A stretch of 37,334 nt of DNA from an uncultured Lachnospiraceae bacterium (lineage in GTDB: Bacteria; Bacillota; Clostridia; Lachnospirales; Lachnospiraceae), in contig CACYTU010000016.1 in the NCBI GenBank assembly GCA_902777355.1, positions 1 to 37,334 on the forward strand. The letters run 5' to 3'. Position 1 is the first letter of the stretch. Each line of letters begins with the position of its first letter. Shown in pieces: positions 26,916 through 33,897 of this stretch. The notes beneath the pieces were generated by a model, which ran no database searches, was not told where the DNA came from, and was given only the letters and a program-made list of their open reading frames with translations. The position numbers and the translations under genes are program-made.

Positions 26916-26945
26916 ATTATAGCACCATGCCTCCATGATTGTAAA
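26916..26945 (-). promoter_or_regulatory. Sigma-A-type promoter for secDF
   Basis: Read on the minus strand: TTTACA, an 18-bp spacer, then TATAAT. Transcription would start near 26909 and give a leader of about 155 nt. An alternative TACAAT box overlaps at 26938-26943. Confidence 0.65.
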
Positions 26946-26997
26946 ACATTTTCTTTAAAAAAGAACAATTCATAAATCTTTATAAAAAGCCGGTTTT

Positions 26998-27115
26998 CAT
27001 TAAGCCATCGTAAAAGGCGGGATTATTCATCAGACCATCGCAAAACGCCGGATTTTTCATTAAACCATCATAAAGGCCGGATCATTCATTAAACCATCAT
27101 AAAAAGGCCGGATGG
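26998..27115. repeat. 30-bp tandem array, four units, ending in a terminator arm
   Basis: Units start at 26998, 27028, 27058 and 27087 and follow the pattern CATTAAACCATCATAAA then GGCCGGAT. The last unit supplies the distal arm and T-tract of the terminator at 27101-27135. The other units look like duplicated copies of that half-terminator. The rest of the 26754-27183 gap holds the secDF promoter and leader only. Confidence 0.9.
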
Positions 27116-27135
27116 ATCTTTCTTCCATCCGGCCT
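27101..27135 (-). terminator. Intrinsic terminator of the 27184-27954 gene
   Basis: On the minus strand AGGCCGGATGG and CCATCCGGCCT form an 11-bp stem, with a short A-rich loop and TTTTTATG after it. It begins about 50 bp after the gene's stop codon. Confidence 0.88.
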
Positions 27136-27183
27136 CCCGGTTCTCAAATCTGCAATTTGTTGAGGAAAAATCAGAAAACCTTA

Positions 27184-27954
27184 TCAGAACGTTCCTTCAA
27201 ACTTCTGCCGGAAAATCTCCCAGACATCCCTCACGAAGATTCTGCCGTGAAGGTCAAGGTTGTCCCTGTATACTTCATAGTAGCTTCCGTTGTCCAGTGA
27301 AATCTGCAGGACATAAGGCTCGGAATAAGGAAATACCTCATCCCCGGGATCAGTCATGGGCGAAGATGTGTTGAACAGAAGATGCGCCACATTGGTCGTC
27401 ATATCGGGAAGATCCCTGTTCAATTTAAATAAGAACTCTTCGCTTTCATAATAATAAGTCAGTCCGAGAGACGAATACCGGCTCTTAACGAGATATCCGT
27501 TGTCGAAGACCAGGTTGTAGGTTCCGTAAGGCAGGAAACCTTCGGGGACATAATCGCCGGCGACTTCCTCGTCAAACTTCTTCTTTTTCTCCTCGGCTTC
27601 CTTAGCCTTTTGGGCAGCGGCTTTTCTGTTTTCCTCAGCCTTCTTTTCTGCTTCGGTCTTTTCCCCGCCGGAGGACTTGTCCTCAGCCTTCTGGTCAGCT
27701 TTATCGGAAGCCTCCTTGCCGGAATCGGATTTTTTCTTCTTATTTTTTGAGGATTTCTTTCCTTCAGCGGACTCTTTTCCGTCGTCAGCCTTTGCTGCGC
27801 TGGCCGCTGCAGTCTCTTTTCCCGCGTCAGCCTCTGAGACATCCGTCTGCGCGGCTTCCACTGTCGTCTTTTTCATAAAACCTCCGGCAGAAATGCATCC
27901 TGCCGCGGCAATCACTACACAGAGCAGTAACGCCAGAGTTGTTTTTTTCATCAT
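27184..27954 (-). CDS. Exported, probably lipid-anchored protein with charged linker; function unknown
   Basis: I do not recognise the family. The 256 residues begin with a Lys-Lys start and a hydrophobic signal segment (about 5-19) ending AAAGC, a relaxed lipobox with Cys20 as the possible lipidated residue. A long Lys/Glu/Ala/Ser-rich segment (about 35-130) looks disordered or coiled-coil. A compact C-terminal domain of about 120 residues follows, with many Tyr and Phe (GTYNLVFDNGYLVKSRYSS, GLTYYYESEEFLFKL). GAGGGG lies before the tandem ATGs at 27954 and 27951. It has its own terminator, so it is separate from secDF downstream. It is secreted or anchored outside the membrane if the signal is real. 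Confidence 0.8.
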   Translation of the reverse strand: MMKKTTLALLLCVVIAAAGCISAGGFMKKTTVEAAQTDVSEADAGKETAAASAAKADDGKESAEGKKSSKNKKKKSDSGKEASDKADQKAEDKSSGGEKTEAEKKAEENRKAAAQKAKEAEEKKKKFDEEVAGDYVPEGFLPYGTYNLVFDNGYLVKSRYSSLGLTYYYESEEFLFKLNRDLPDMTTNVAHLLFNTSSPMTDPGDEVFPYSEPYVLQISLDNGSYYEVYRDNLDLHGRIFVRDVWEIFRQKFEGTF

Positions 27955-28167
27955 GCCATCCCCTCGCTTTCTCAGTGAACATTCCTCTGCGGATCAATCG
28001 TTTCTGTTCGTTCCGGTATAGATCGCGCAGATCCGCCGGTATGAAGTTTTTTGCAATGACAATCCGGGCATGTCTGCAGCGTCAATTATTAAAAAAGATG
28101 CCTGCATGTCCTGCTTACTTCTATATCGTAACCAAGAGGAATGAGAATTTCAAGTCGAAACTTTGAA

Positions 28168-28288
28168 CCGGTCCATGAGTGACCGGTCCATAAGTGAATG
28201 ATCCATAGGTGAGTGGTCCATGAGTAACTGGTCCATGAGTGACCGGTCCATGAGTAACTGGTTCCATGAATAACTGGTTCCTGAGCGA
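28168..28288. repeat. 15-bp tandem array, eight units
   Basis: Units such as CCGGTCCATGAGTGA and CTGGTCCATGAGTAA repeat with a 15-bp period and one 16-bp unit. Every plus-strand unit carries TGA or TAA, so it is not coding on that strand. The gap 27955-28742 contains this array, two others and a hairpin; 27955-28167 has nothing recognisable. Confidence 0.9.
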
Positions 28289-28321
28289 TTCCCGAACCGG
28301 CAGCGTACAGATGAGGTTACA

Positions 28322-28457
28322 GTCCGGCCTCAGGCAAAAATATGACCTTGTCCGGACTTAGAGAAAGCATTGCCTTGTTCGGCTTCAGACAAAATATGAC
28401 CTTGTCCCGCCACAGGCAAAATATGGTGCCGTGCGGTTCCAGGCAAAACATGGCGTA
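28322..28457. repeat. 27-bp tandem array, five units
   Basis: Units begin at 28322, 28350, 28377, 28404 and 28431 (one of 28 bp, the rest 27 bp). They share a (G)TCCGGC-(T)TCAGGCAAAATATGACC pattern. On the minus strand a 9-residue periodic peptide (DKVIFCLKP, NKAMLSLSP and variants) is open, but it has no ribosome binding site. Confidence 0.85.
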
Positions 28458-28584
28458 TTGCGCCTTCTTTTGTACCCTGTTACAATTACTGCACAAACCG
28501 GCCTTTGCGGCAACCCCTGAAAGCCGGACAGGTACTGCTGCTTTCAAAACCCTCTTTGACGCCAGGCGTGCCTGCCCGGAAAGG

Positions 28585-28616
28585 GAAAAAACCGGCTGAA
28601 GAACCGGTCTTTTTTC
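28585..28616. terminator. Hairpin with A- and T-tracts upstream of the phosphopantetheinyl transferase
   Basis: GAAAAAACCGG pairs with CCGGTCTTTTTTC apart from a 2-nt bulge. It has the form of a bidirectional terminator and would isolate the next gene from upstream read-through on the plus strand. Confidence 0.6.
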
Positions 28617-28732
28617 ATAATGATGGAGAACATGATGATGTAGTTTATAGTGATAGGGTTTATAGTGATGGGGTTTATAGTGATGGGGTTTACAGTGGTG
28701 GAGCTTATACTGATGGAGTTCATGATGATGGA
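28613..28732 (+). repeat. 15-bp tandem array, eight units, abutting a start site
   Basis: Units of the type GTTTATAGTGATGGG run at 15-bp spacing and end 10 bp before the ATG at 28743. The final unit, GTTCATGATGATGGA, contributes the GGAG used as part of the ribosome binding site. The three central units are nearly identical and the outer ones diverged, as in a slippage-grown array. Confidence 0.93.
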
Positions 28733-28742
28733 GTAAAAGGAT

Positions 28743-29438
28743 ATGCAGACAGTCATTTTAATCGCCGAAACCGTCTCAGACGCGGCAGACCGCGCCGTAT
28801 CTGAAGAAATCCGCCGTATACATAAAGCTAATGATGCCGCACTCCGGCTGCAGCTCTTCCGGGAGGGACTGCGCTCAATCGGCCTTAATGAAGATGCCTC
28901 ACGTTTCACTTCAGATCATATCGAGGTCTCCTCTTTCGGGAAGCCCTATTTCCGGGACATTCCTCAGGCGCACATCAGCCTCTCTCATTCCGGAAATTAT
29001 ATTGCCTGTGCCTTTTCCGACGTGGAGATCGGCCTGGATCTGCAGGAATGCATAAGTCCTCACACAGATGTACTGCGTCTGGTAAAGCGTTTTTTCACTT
29101 CTCAGGAATATGAAGCACTTCTGTCTGTTTCCGGAGATGATAAAACCCGGCAGAGAGAGATTTTTTTCCGTCTGTGGGCCATCAAAGAGGCCTATCTGAA
29201 ATATATAGGCTGCGGGCTCAGTGGAGAATTGAACAGTTTCCTGCCGGATCCCCTCCCCCTGCACAACGATCTTTCCGGGGCACACGGACTTATCCGGGTT
29301 CTTGAAAAAACAGATTTGCTGACGCCGGCAGAGTATTCGCTTCTCCCGGCCCCGGAGGGCTTCACCATGGCAGTCAGTGCCCAAAAGATTCCTTCAGGCA
29401 TTGTAATCCGATATTATGATGCCAGTGGCAGAAGTTGA
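28743..29438 (+). CDS. Sfp-type 4'-phosphopantetheinyl transferase
   Basis: Transfers phosphopantetheine from CoA to a Ser on carrier proteins. The 231 residues carry GKPYF at 66-70, ISLSHSGNY at 78-86, GLDLQ at 97-101 (metal-binding Asp99; the usual Glu is Gln) and FFRLWAIKEAYLKYIG at about 141-156. Spacing GGAGTAAAAGGAT before the ATG is good. The gene is alone on the plus strand, between arrays. No polyketide or peptide synthetase is nearby, so it could serve fatty-acid ACP or a system elsewhere. A bidirectional terminator separates it from aspS. Confidence 0.88.
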   Translation: MQTVILIAETVSDAADRAVSEEIRRIHKANDAALRLQLFREGLRSIGLNEDASRFTSDHIEVSSFGKPYFRDIPQAHISLSHSGNYIACAFSDVEIGLDLQECISPHTDVLRLVKRFFTSQEYEALLSVSGDDKTRQREIFFRLWAIKEAYLKYIGCGLSGELNSFLPDPLPLHNDLSGAHGLIRVLEKTDLLTPAEYSLLPAPEGFTMAVSAQKIPSGIVIRYYDASGRS

Positions 29439-29447
29439 TGAAAATAT

Positions 29448-29509
29448 AAAATGCAGCTGCCCTGATCCGGAATACCAGCTACAGGGTCCGGTCAGGCAGC
29501 TGCATTTTT
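29448..29509. terminator. Bidirectional terminator between convergent genes
   Basis: AAAATGCAGCTGCC and GGCAGCTGCATTTT form the outer stem, and inner CCTGATCCGG and CCGGTCAGG extend it with a small mismatch around an approximately 15-nt loop. It begins 10 bp after the transferase stop codon and also lies downstream of aspS. Confidence 0.85.
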
Positions 29510-29598
29510 CTTTAATACATCTATTATACTTTTGGTATTTCTTTTGTCGTTATTACATCTCTTTACTTCTTCTGTTTCAGATTTTTATTCTGTCTCAA

Positions 29599-29739
29599 AT
29601 TCTGTTTCAGATTATATTCTGCTTCAGGTTCTTATCCTGTTTCAAATTCTGTTTCAGATTATATTCTGCTTCAGGTTCTTATCCTGTTTCAAATTCTGTT
29701 TCAGATTATATTCTGCTTCAGGTTCTTATCCTGTTTCAA
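29599..29739. repeat. 47-bp tandem array, three copies
   Basis: Copies start at 29599, 29646 and 29693 and are essentially identical. Each contains smaller CTGTTTCAG/CTGCTTCAG sub-units. The period is not a multiple of three. The array occupies most of the 29439-29767 gap between the terminator and the aspS stop codon; no gene was seen there. Confidence 0.95.
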
Positions 29740-29767
29740 AACCGCTGTCTCCGGTTCCGAAATATTT

Positions 29768-31564
29768 TTATTCCTCAGCCGGCAGATCCAGTGCGATGCT
29801 CAGGTCTCTGAGCTGTACGGGGTCGACTACGTCGGGAGCACCGCTCATGAGATCGGCTGCATCCTTGTTCTTGGGGAAAGCGATGACTTCGCGGATGCTG
29901 TCGGCACCGGTCAGAAGCATGACAAAGCGGTCGACACCGTAAGCCAGTCCTGCGTGAGGGGGCACACCGTACTTAAAAGCGGTGAGCAGGAAACCGAACT
30001 TCTCGTCAGCCTCCTCTTTGGTGAGTCCGATGACCTCAAACATCTTCTCCTGGATGTCGCTCTGGTGGATACGGACGCTGCCGCCGCCCAGCTCGACGCC
30101 GTTGAGAACGATGTCGTAGGCCTTGGCGTGCACGCTGCCGGGATCGCTGTCGATGCGGTCCCATTCCTCTTCAACCGGCATGGTGAAGGGATGGTGCATG
30201 GCCATAAAGCGGTTCTCCTCCTCGGACCACTCAAGAAGCGGGAAGTCGACGACCCAGAGGAAATTGAACTGATTGTGGTCGATGAGACCCAGATCCTCGC
30301 CCAGTTTCAGGCGGAGGGCTCCCAGAACGTTCCATACGATACCGTTCTTGTCAGCCGCGAAGAAGAGCAGATCTCCGGGCTCGCCCTTCATACGGGCGAT
30401 CAGAGCCTGAATCTCCTCCTCGGAGACAAATTTGGCAAAGGAGCATTTGACGGAGCCGTCTTCCTTCATCTGGATATAAGGCAGACCCTTTGCGCCGTTG
30501 CCGCGGGCCATCTCTACGATCTTGTCGATCTGCTTGCGGCCCATGCCGCCCTGACCCTTTGCGTTGATTCCGCGTACGCTCCAGCCCTTCTTTGAGGCAG
30601 CGTCCGCGAAGACGCCGAAACCGCAGTCTTTGACCAGATCTGTGACTTCCACCAGCTTGAGGCCAAAACGGGTGTCAGGCTTGTCAGAGCCATAGTCGTT
30701 CATGGCATCGATCCATTTCATACGGGGGAAGGGAAGCTCGACGTGCAGGCCGATCGCGCGCTCCACCACGTACTGGATCAGACGCTCGTTGACGTCGATG
30801 ACATCATCGACATCCACAAAGGAAAGCTCCATGTCAGCCTGGGTAAACTCGGGCTGCCGGTCCGCTCTGAGGTCCTCATCGCGGAAGCATCTGGCAATCT
30901 GGAAATAGCGGTCGTAGCCGGAGCACATCAGGAGCTGCTTGAAGATCTGGGGAGACTGGGGCAGCGCATAGAATGTGCCGGGCTTCACGCGGCTGGGAAC
31001 CAGATAGTCGCGCGCGCCTTCGGGCGTGGATTTGCAGAGAATGGGCGTCTCGATCTCGAGGAAGCCCTCTTTGTCCATAAAGGTGCGCATATCCTGCACG
31101 ATGCGGCTGCGAAGCATGAGCTTGCGCTGCATGTCCGGCCTGCGCAGGTCAAGGCTCCTGTACTGAAGGCGGAGCTCTTCTTTTGTATTGCTGTTCTCTA
31201 CGATGTGGAAGGGCGGTGTCTCGGACTCGGAGAGAATCCTGGTATCTTTCACGCGCACTTCAATCGTTCCGGTGGGGAGGTTCTTGTTTACTGCCCCGCT
31301 GCGCAGGGTAACAGTACCGGTAGCCGCCACGACAAACTCCGCACGCATCTTCTCTGCCTTGTGGAAGTTCTCTTCGCCGCAGTCCGCTTCTTCATAGATC
31401 AGCTGGATCAGGCCGGTGCGGTCCCTGAGGTCCACAAAGACGATGCCGCCCTTATTTCTCTGCTTGGCGACCCAGCCCATCACTGTCACTGTCTTTCCGA
31501 CATATTCTTCTGTCAGTTCAGCGCACCGGCACGTCCGGTGCAGTCCTTTCATCGATTCTGCCAT
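29768..31564 (-). CDS. aspS: Aspartyl-tRNA synthetase
   Basis: A class II synthetase charging tRNA-Asp. The 598 residues have the N-terminal OB anticodon domain (GWVAKQRNKGGIVFVDLRDR), motif 2 CFRDEDLRADRQPEFTQ, the bacterial insertion domain, and motif 3 GLAYGVDRFVMLLTG near 550. Start at the ATG 31564 fits the family; AAAGGA lies about 15 nt away, further than ideal. It is 240 bp downstream of hisS in the same direction, a pair often co-transcribed in Firmicutes. No T-box leader was seen before either gene. Confidence 0.97.
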   Translation of the reverse strand: MAESMKGLHRTCRCAELTEEYVGKTVTVMGWVAKQRNKGGIVFVDLRDRTGLIQLIYEEADCGEENFHKAEKMRAEFVVAATGTVTLRSGAVNKNLPTGTIEVRVKDTRILSESETPPFHIVENSNTKEELRLQYRSLDLRRPDMQRKLMLRSRIVQDMRTFMDKEGFLEIETPILCKSTPEGARDYLVPSRVKPGTFYALPQSPQIFKQLLMCSGYDRYFQIARCFRDEDLRADRQPEFTQADMELSFVDVDDVIDVNERLIQYVVERAIGLHVELPFPRMKWIDAMNDYGSDKPDTRFGLKLVEVTDLVKDCGFGVFADAASKKGWSVRGINAKGQGGMGRKQIDKIVEMARGNGAKGLPYIQMKEDGSVKCSFAKFVSEEEIQALIARMKGEPGDLLFFAADKNGIVWNVLGALRLKLGEDLGLIDHNQFNFLWVVDFPLLEWSEEENRFMAMHHPFTMPVEEEWDRIDSDPGSVHAKAYDIVLNGVELGGGSVRIHQSDIQEKMFEVIGLTKEEADEKFGFLLTAFKYGVPPHAGLAYGVDRFVMLLTGADSIREVIAFPKNKDAADLMSGAPDVVDPVQLRDLSIALDLPAEE

Positions 31565-31747
31565 AGCTGTTATCTGTTGTTCCTTTCTGTAAAAAAATAC
31601 AGTATTGATGTATCAGAGGCGGACGGGTCATTTACCGTGCCGCTCCCTGTTATGTACCTGTTTGTTTCAGAGTTCTCTGCACTGCAGATCTCCGGGAATA
31701 AGTCAGTCAGCGCATCCCTCATGACGACTCAACCATTGGACCGGCCC

Positions 31748-31825
31748 AAAGTCTTACTTAAGGGGATTAATGTAAAGCCCTGCTTAAGGGAATCTGACTA
31801 AAGCCTTACTTAAGAGGATTGGTGT
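31748..31825. repeat. 26-bp tandem array that includes the hisS stop codon
   Basis: Units at 31748, 31774 and 31800 follow AAAG(T/C)C(T)TACTTAAGGGGATT. The hisS stop codon (31806-31808) and its last codons (TNPLK) lie in the third unit. The other two are post-stop copies of the gene's 3' end. Confidence 0.9.
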
Positions 31826-33065
31826 AAAATTCCTCGAACTCCTCATAGCCGCGGTCCCTGAGCTGCTGCTTCTGGAATTTTTTGTTCTTTGCCATTCTGG
31901 CCAGAAGCACCTGTCTGCCGGCGGCGCGCTCCTCCTGCGCTTTCTTCATGGCATCCTTCATGCGCTCTGCCGGGAGGTTCTTCTCAAGCAGGAAGGCGAC
32001 CTTCTCAGGGCTTCCGGGAATCCTGAATCCCTGTTCCATGAGGATCAGGATGATGCGCTCGAATCCGATCGAGAATCCACAGGCCGGGACGTCCTTGCCG
32101 GTGAATCTGCCGACCATGCCGTCGTAGCGTCCGCCTCCGCCGCAGCTGATCCCCAGCTCAGGCATGGCGATCTCAAAAATGGTACCGGTGTAGTAGCCCA
32201 TGCCGCGCACGATAGTGGGATCGAAAACAATCCGGAAATCGGCCTCTTTGACCCCGTCGACACTCTCGATGACAGTCCGCAGGTCGGGAATCACAGTATC
32301 GTCGATCACGCCGGTCAGTTTTTCATCGAGGTAGGCAAGCTGATCATCCGCCTCTTTGAGTCCCTTGAACAGGCTGATATAGGCATCTGTGCTCTCCTGT
32401 GTAAAACCGCTCTCCACCAGTTCCGCGGCGGCGCCGTCCATGCCGATCTTATCCATCTTGTCGAGGATGATAAATACTTCTCCGAAGCGGTCCGCGGGGA
32501 AGCCGCAGGCAGCTGCCATGGCTGCCAGGATCCGCCGGTCATTGATCCGGATCTGGAAACCCTTGAAGCCCAGGCGGCCCAGGGTCGTGGTAGTAGCCAG
32601 GATCAGCTCGATCTCAGCGAGGTTGGTCGCCTCGCCGATGATGTCTATATCACACTGCATGAACTGGCGGTAGCGTCCCTTCTGGGGCCGGTCAGCCCGC
32701 CAGACATTGCCCATCTGCAGAGCCTTGAAAGGCATGGGAAGATCATTGGCGTGGTTGGCGTAGTAGCGGACCAGCGGGACCGTCAGGTCATAGCGGAGAC
32801 CGCCGTCCACCAGGTCCTCTTCCGACTTGGCTGTGTCAATGCGGAGTTTCTCCCCTCTCTTGAGGATCTTGAAGATCAGCTTTTCGTTGTCGCCGCCCTG
32901 CTTGCTGGTCAGGTTGGCTATATTTTCCACACAGGGAGTCTCTATTGAAGAAAATCCGAACTCAGCATAAGTCTTTTTGATCACGGAGATCGCGTAATCG
33001 CGGATTTCCATCTCCTCGGGCATAATGTCCTTCATGCCTGTAACAGGCTTTTTAATCAGCGCCAT
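31806..33065 (-). CDS. hisS: Histidyl-tRNA synthetase
   Basis: A class II synthetase charging tRNA-His. Start at 33065 (MALIKKPVTGMKDIMPEE) is chosen because GAGAGGA lies just upstream; 34 further open codons upstream have no signal. Motif 2 (GNVWRADRPQKGRYRQF and MQCDIDIIGE), the His-specific GMGYYTGTIFE, GGRYDGMVGRF and the motif 3 GFSIGFERI are all present in the 419-residue product. It heads the hisS-aspS unit. Its 3' end is copied into a small tandem array. Confidence 0.97.
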   Translation of the reverse strand: MALIKKPVTGMKDIMPEEMEIRDYAISVIKKTYAEFGFSSIETPCVENIANLTSKQGGDNEKLIFKILKRGEKLRIDTAKSEEDLVDGGLRYDLTVPLVRYYANHANDLPMPFKALQMGNVWRADRPQKGRYRQFMQCDIDIIGEATNLAEIELILATTTTLGRLGFKGFQIRINDRRILAAMAAACGFPADRFGEVFIILDKMDKIGMDGAAAELVESGFTQESTDAYISLFKGLKEADDQLAYLDEKLTGVIDDTVIPDLRTVIESVDGVKEADFRIVFDPTIVRGMGYYTGTIFEIAMPELGISCGGGGRYDGMVGRFTGKDVPACGFSIGFERIILILMEQGFRIPGSPEKVAFLLEKNLPAERMKDAMKKAQEERAAGRQVLLARMAKNKKFQKQQLRDRGYEEFEEFYTNPLK

Positions 33066-33186
33066 ATCAATCCTCTCTTTATGTTGAATGTTTTGATGAA
33101 TGTAAAAAACAGAACTTTCGTAATCATTCTGTGAAACTGCCGGTTTTCCTTTTCTCTGCTCCTTCATCCGTCAGCAGTTCTGCGGC

Positions 33187-33540
33187 TTAAATGCATCCTG
33201 CTGACAGACAGTTTTTTATTTTAACCTTTTTCACTGAAACTTTCAATACAATATCGGACTCTGCCTTTTTATAAATATATACGACATCAGCCGTATAATA
33301 CTGCCCATATAATATGATGTCGGGGTCAAAAGGTGGTAAAAGTAAATCCGTATCGTCAATATACACAAACACCTTGGACACGCTCTCGCTCAATCCTCGC
33401 TGGCAGCGGTACTAAGGGCGCTAAAAACCAGCGCCCAAGTACCAGGCACGCAACATCTCCTTGACGATACTCAGAGCCTTTTCCTGACTTTTGACCTTTA
33501 CATCATAATATCTCTCAGGCAATATCAAAAGATCTTTCAT
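33187..33540 (-). pseudogene. Stop-interrupted open frame, family unknown
   Basis: One minus-strand frame reads from ATG 33540 (MKDLLILPERYYDVKVKSQ and on to a WYLGAGF end) to TAG at 33421-33423. A second TAG follows at 33412-33414. The frame then continues, still in phase, through a 68-codon stretch (SESVSKVFVYIDDTDLLLP, DVVYIYKKAES, VLKVSVKKVKIK) to its end at 33187. The continuity suggests a gene broken by two stop codons around a small hairpin at 33417-33437. Codon use is more AT-rich than in the neighbours. No ribosome binding site is obvious. I cannot assign a family; it may also be two unrelated short frames. Confidence 0.35.
33417..33437. other. Small perfect hairpin at the break in the interrupted frame
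   Basis: GGGCGCT and AGCGCCC pair perfectly around AAAAACC. The hairpin contains the first in-frame stop codon of the surrounding minus-strand open frame. No T-tract follows, so a terminator is unlikely. Confidence 0.5.
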
Positions 33541-33668
33541 GTTATATCTATCATGCAGTAGCTCACATGTAATTTCTCCCATGCAATATCAAAAGATCTC
33601 ACATGTAACATCTATCATGCAGTATCTCCCATGCAATATCAAAATTTCTCCCATGTATTATCTATCAT
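33519..33668. repeat. AT-rich tandem array, 50-64 bp units, three copies
   Basis: GCAATATCAAAAGATCT-type units start at 33519, 33583 and 33633, each followed by a CATGT-TATCTATCAT segment. The first unit overlaps the start codon region of the interrupted minus-strand frame, so the other units look like copies of its 5' end. The remainder of the 33066-33897 gap is described in the neighbouring entries. Confidence 0.8.
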
Positions 33669-33778
33669 ATATCTGTGTCTGATGATTACCCCCTCCGTGT
33701 ACAAAAAGTACAAAAAGATCTTACCACTTCAGAAACCGGAGTATTACAAAAAGGAGACTTCGTTGAAAACCACATAAA

Positions 33779-33803
33779 TTCTCTCTTTTCGTGCCTGAGA
33801 GAA
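33779..33803. promoter_or_regulatory. Possible operator upstream of the dha cluster
   Basis: TTCTCTC and GAGAGAA form an inverted repeat with an 11-bp centre, about 95 bp upstream of the dhaL -10 box. No regulator gene (DhaR, DhaS or DhaQ) adjoins. The role is a guess. Confidence 0.25.
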
Positions 33804-33873
33804 AATTAACTATTATCACTAAATATCCCTCTGTTTTTTACATTGTTTTGTGCACTTTTCATGCAAACAGGTA

Positions 33874-33879
33874 TATAAT
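33874..33879 (+). promoter_or_regulatory. -10 box of a probable dhaL promoter
   Basis: A perfect TATAAT lies 18 bp before the ATG at 33898. No good -35 was found at 16-18 bp; TTGTGC at 33847 is too far. If real, the leader is only about a dozen nucleotides long, with AGGG as a weak ribosome binding site. Confidence 0.45.
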
Positions 33880-33897
33880 TGTTACATAGGGCAATCA

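Noticed and set aside
28505-28804. Plus-strand open frame with VYSDG repeats overlapping the phosphopantetheinyl transferase
   Set aside because: The repeat period of 15 bp keeps the frame open. It crosses a terminator-like hairpin and enters the transferase gene in another frame.
33682-33777. 31-codon plus-strand frame (start MITPSVYKKYKK) upstream of dhaL
   Set aside because: It has no ribosome binding site and a Lys/Tyr composition expected from AT-rich DNA. It could be real, but nothing supports it.
33066-33850. T-box leader before hisS-aspS
   Set aside because: The conserved TGGNACCGCG-type sequence was looked for on the minus strand and not found, and no matching terminator-antiterminator was seen.
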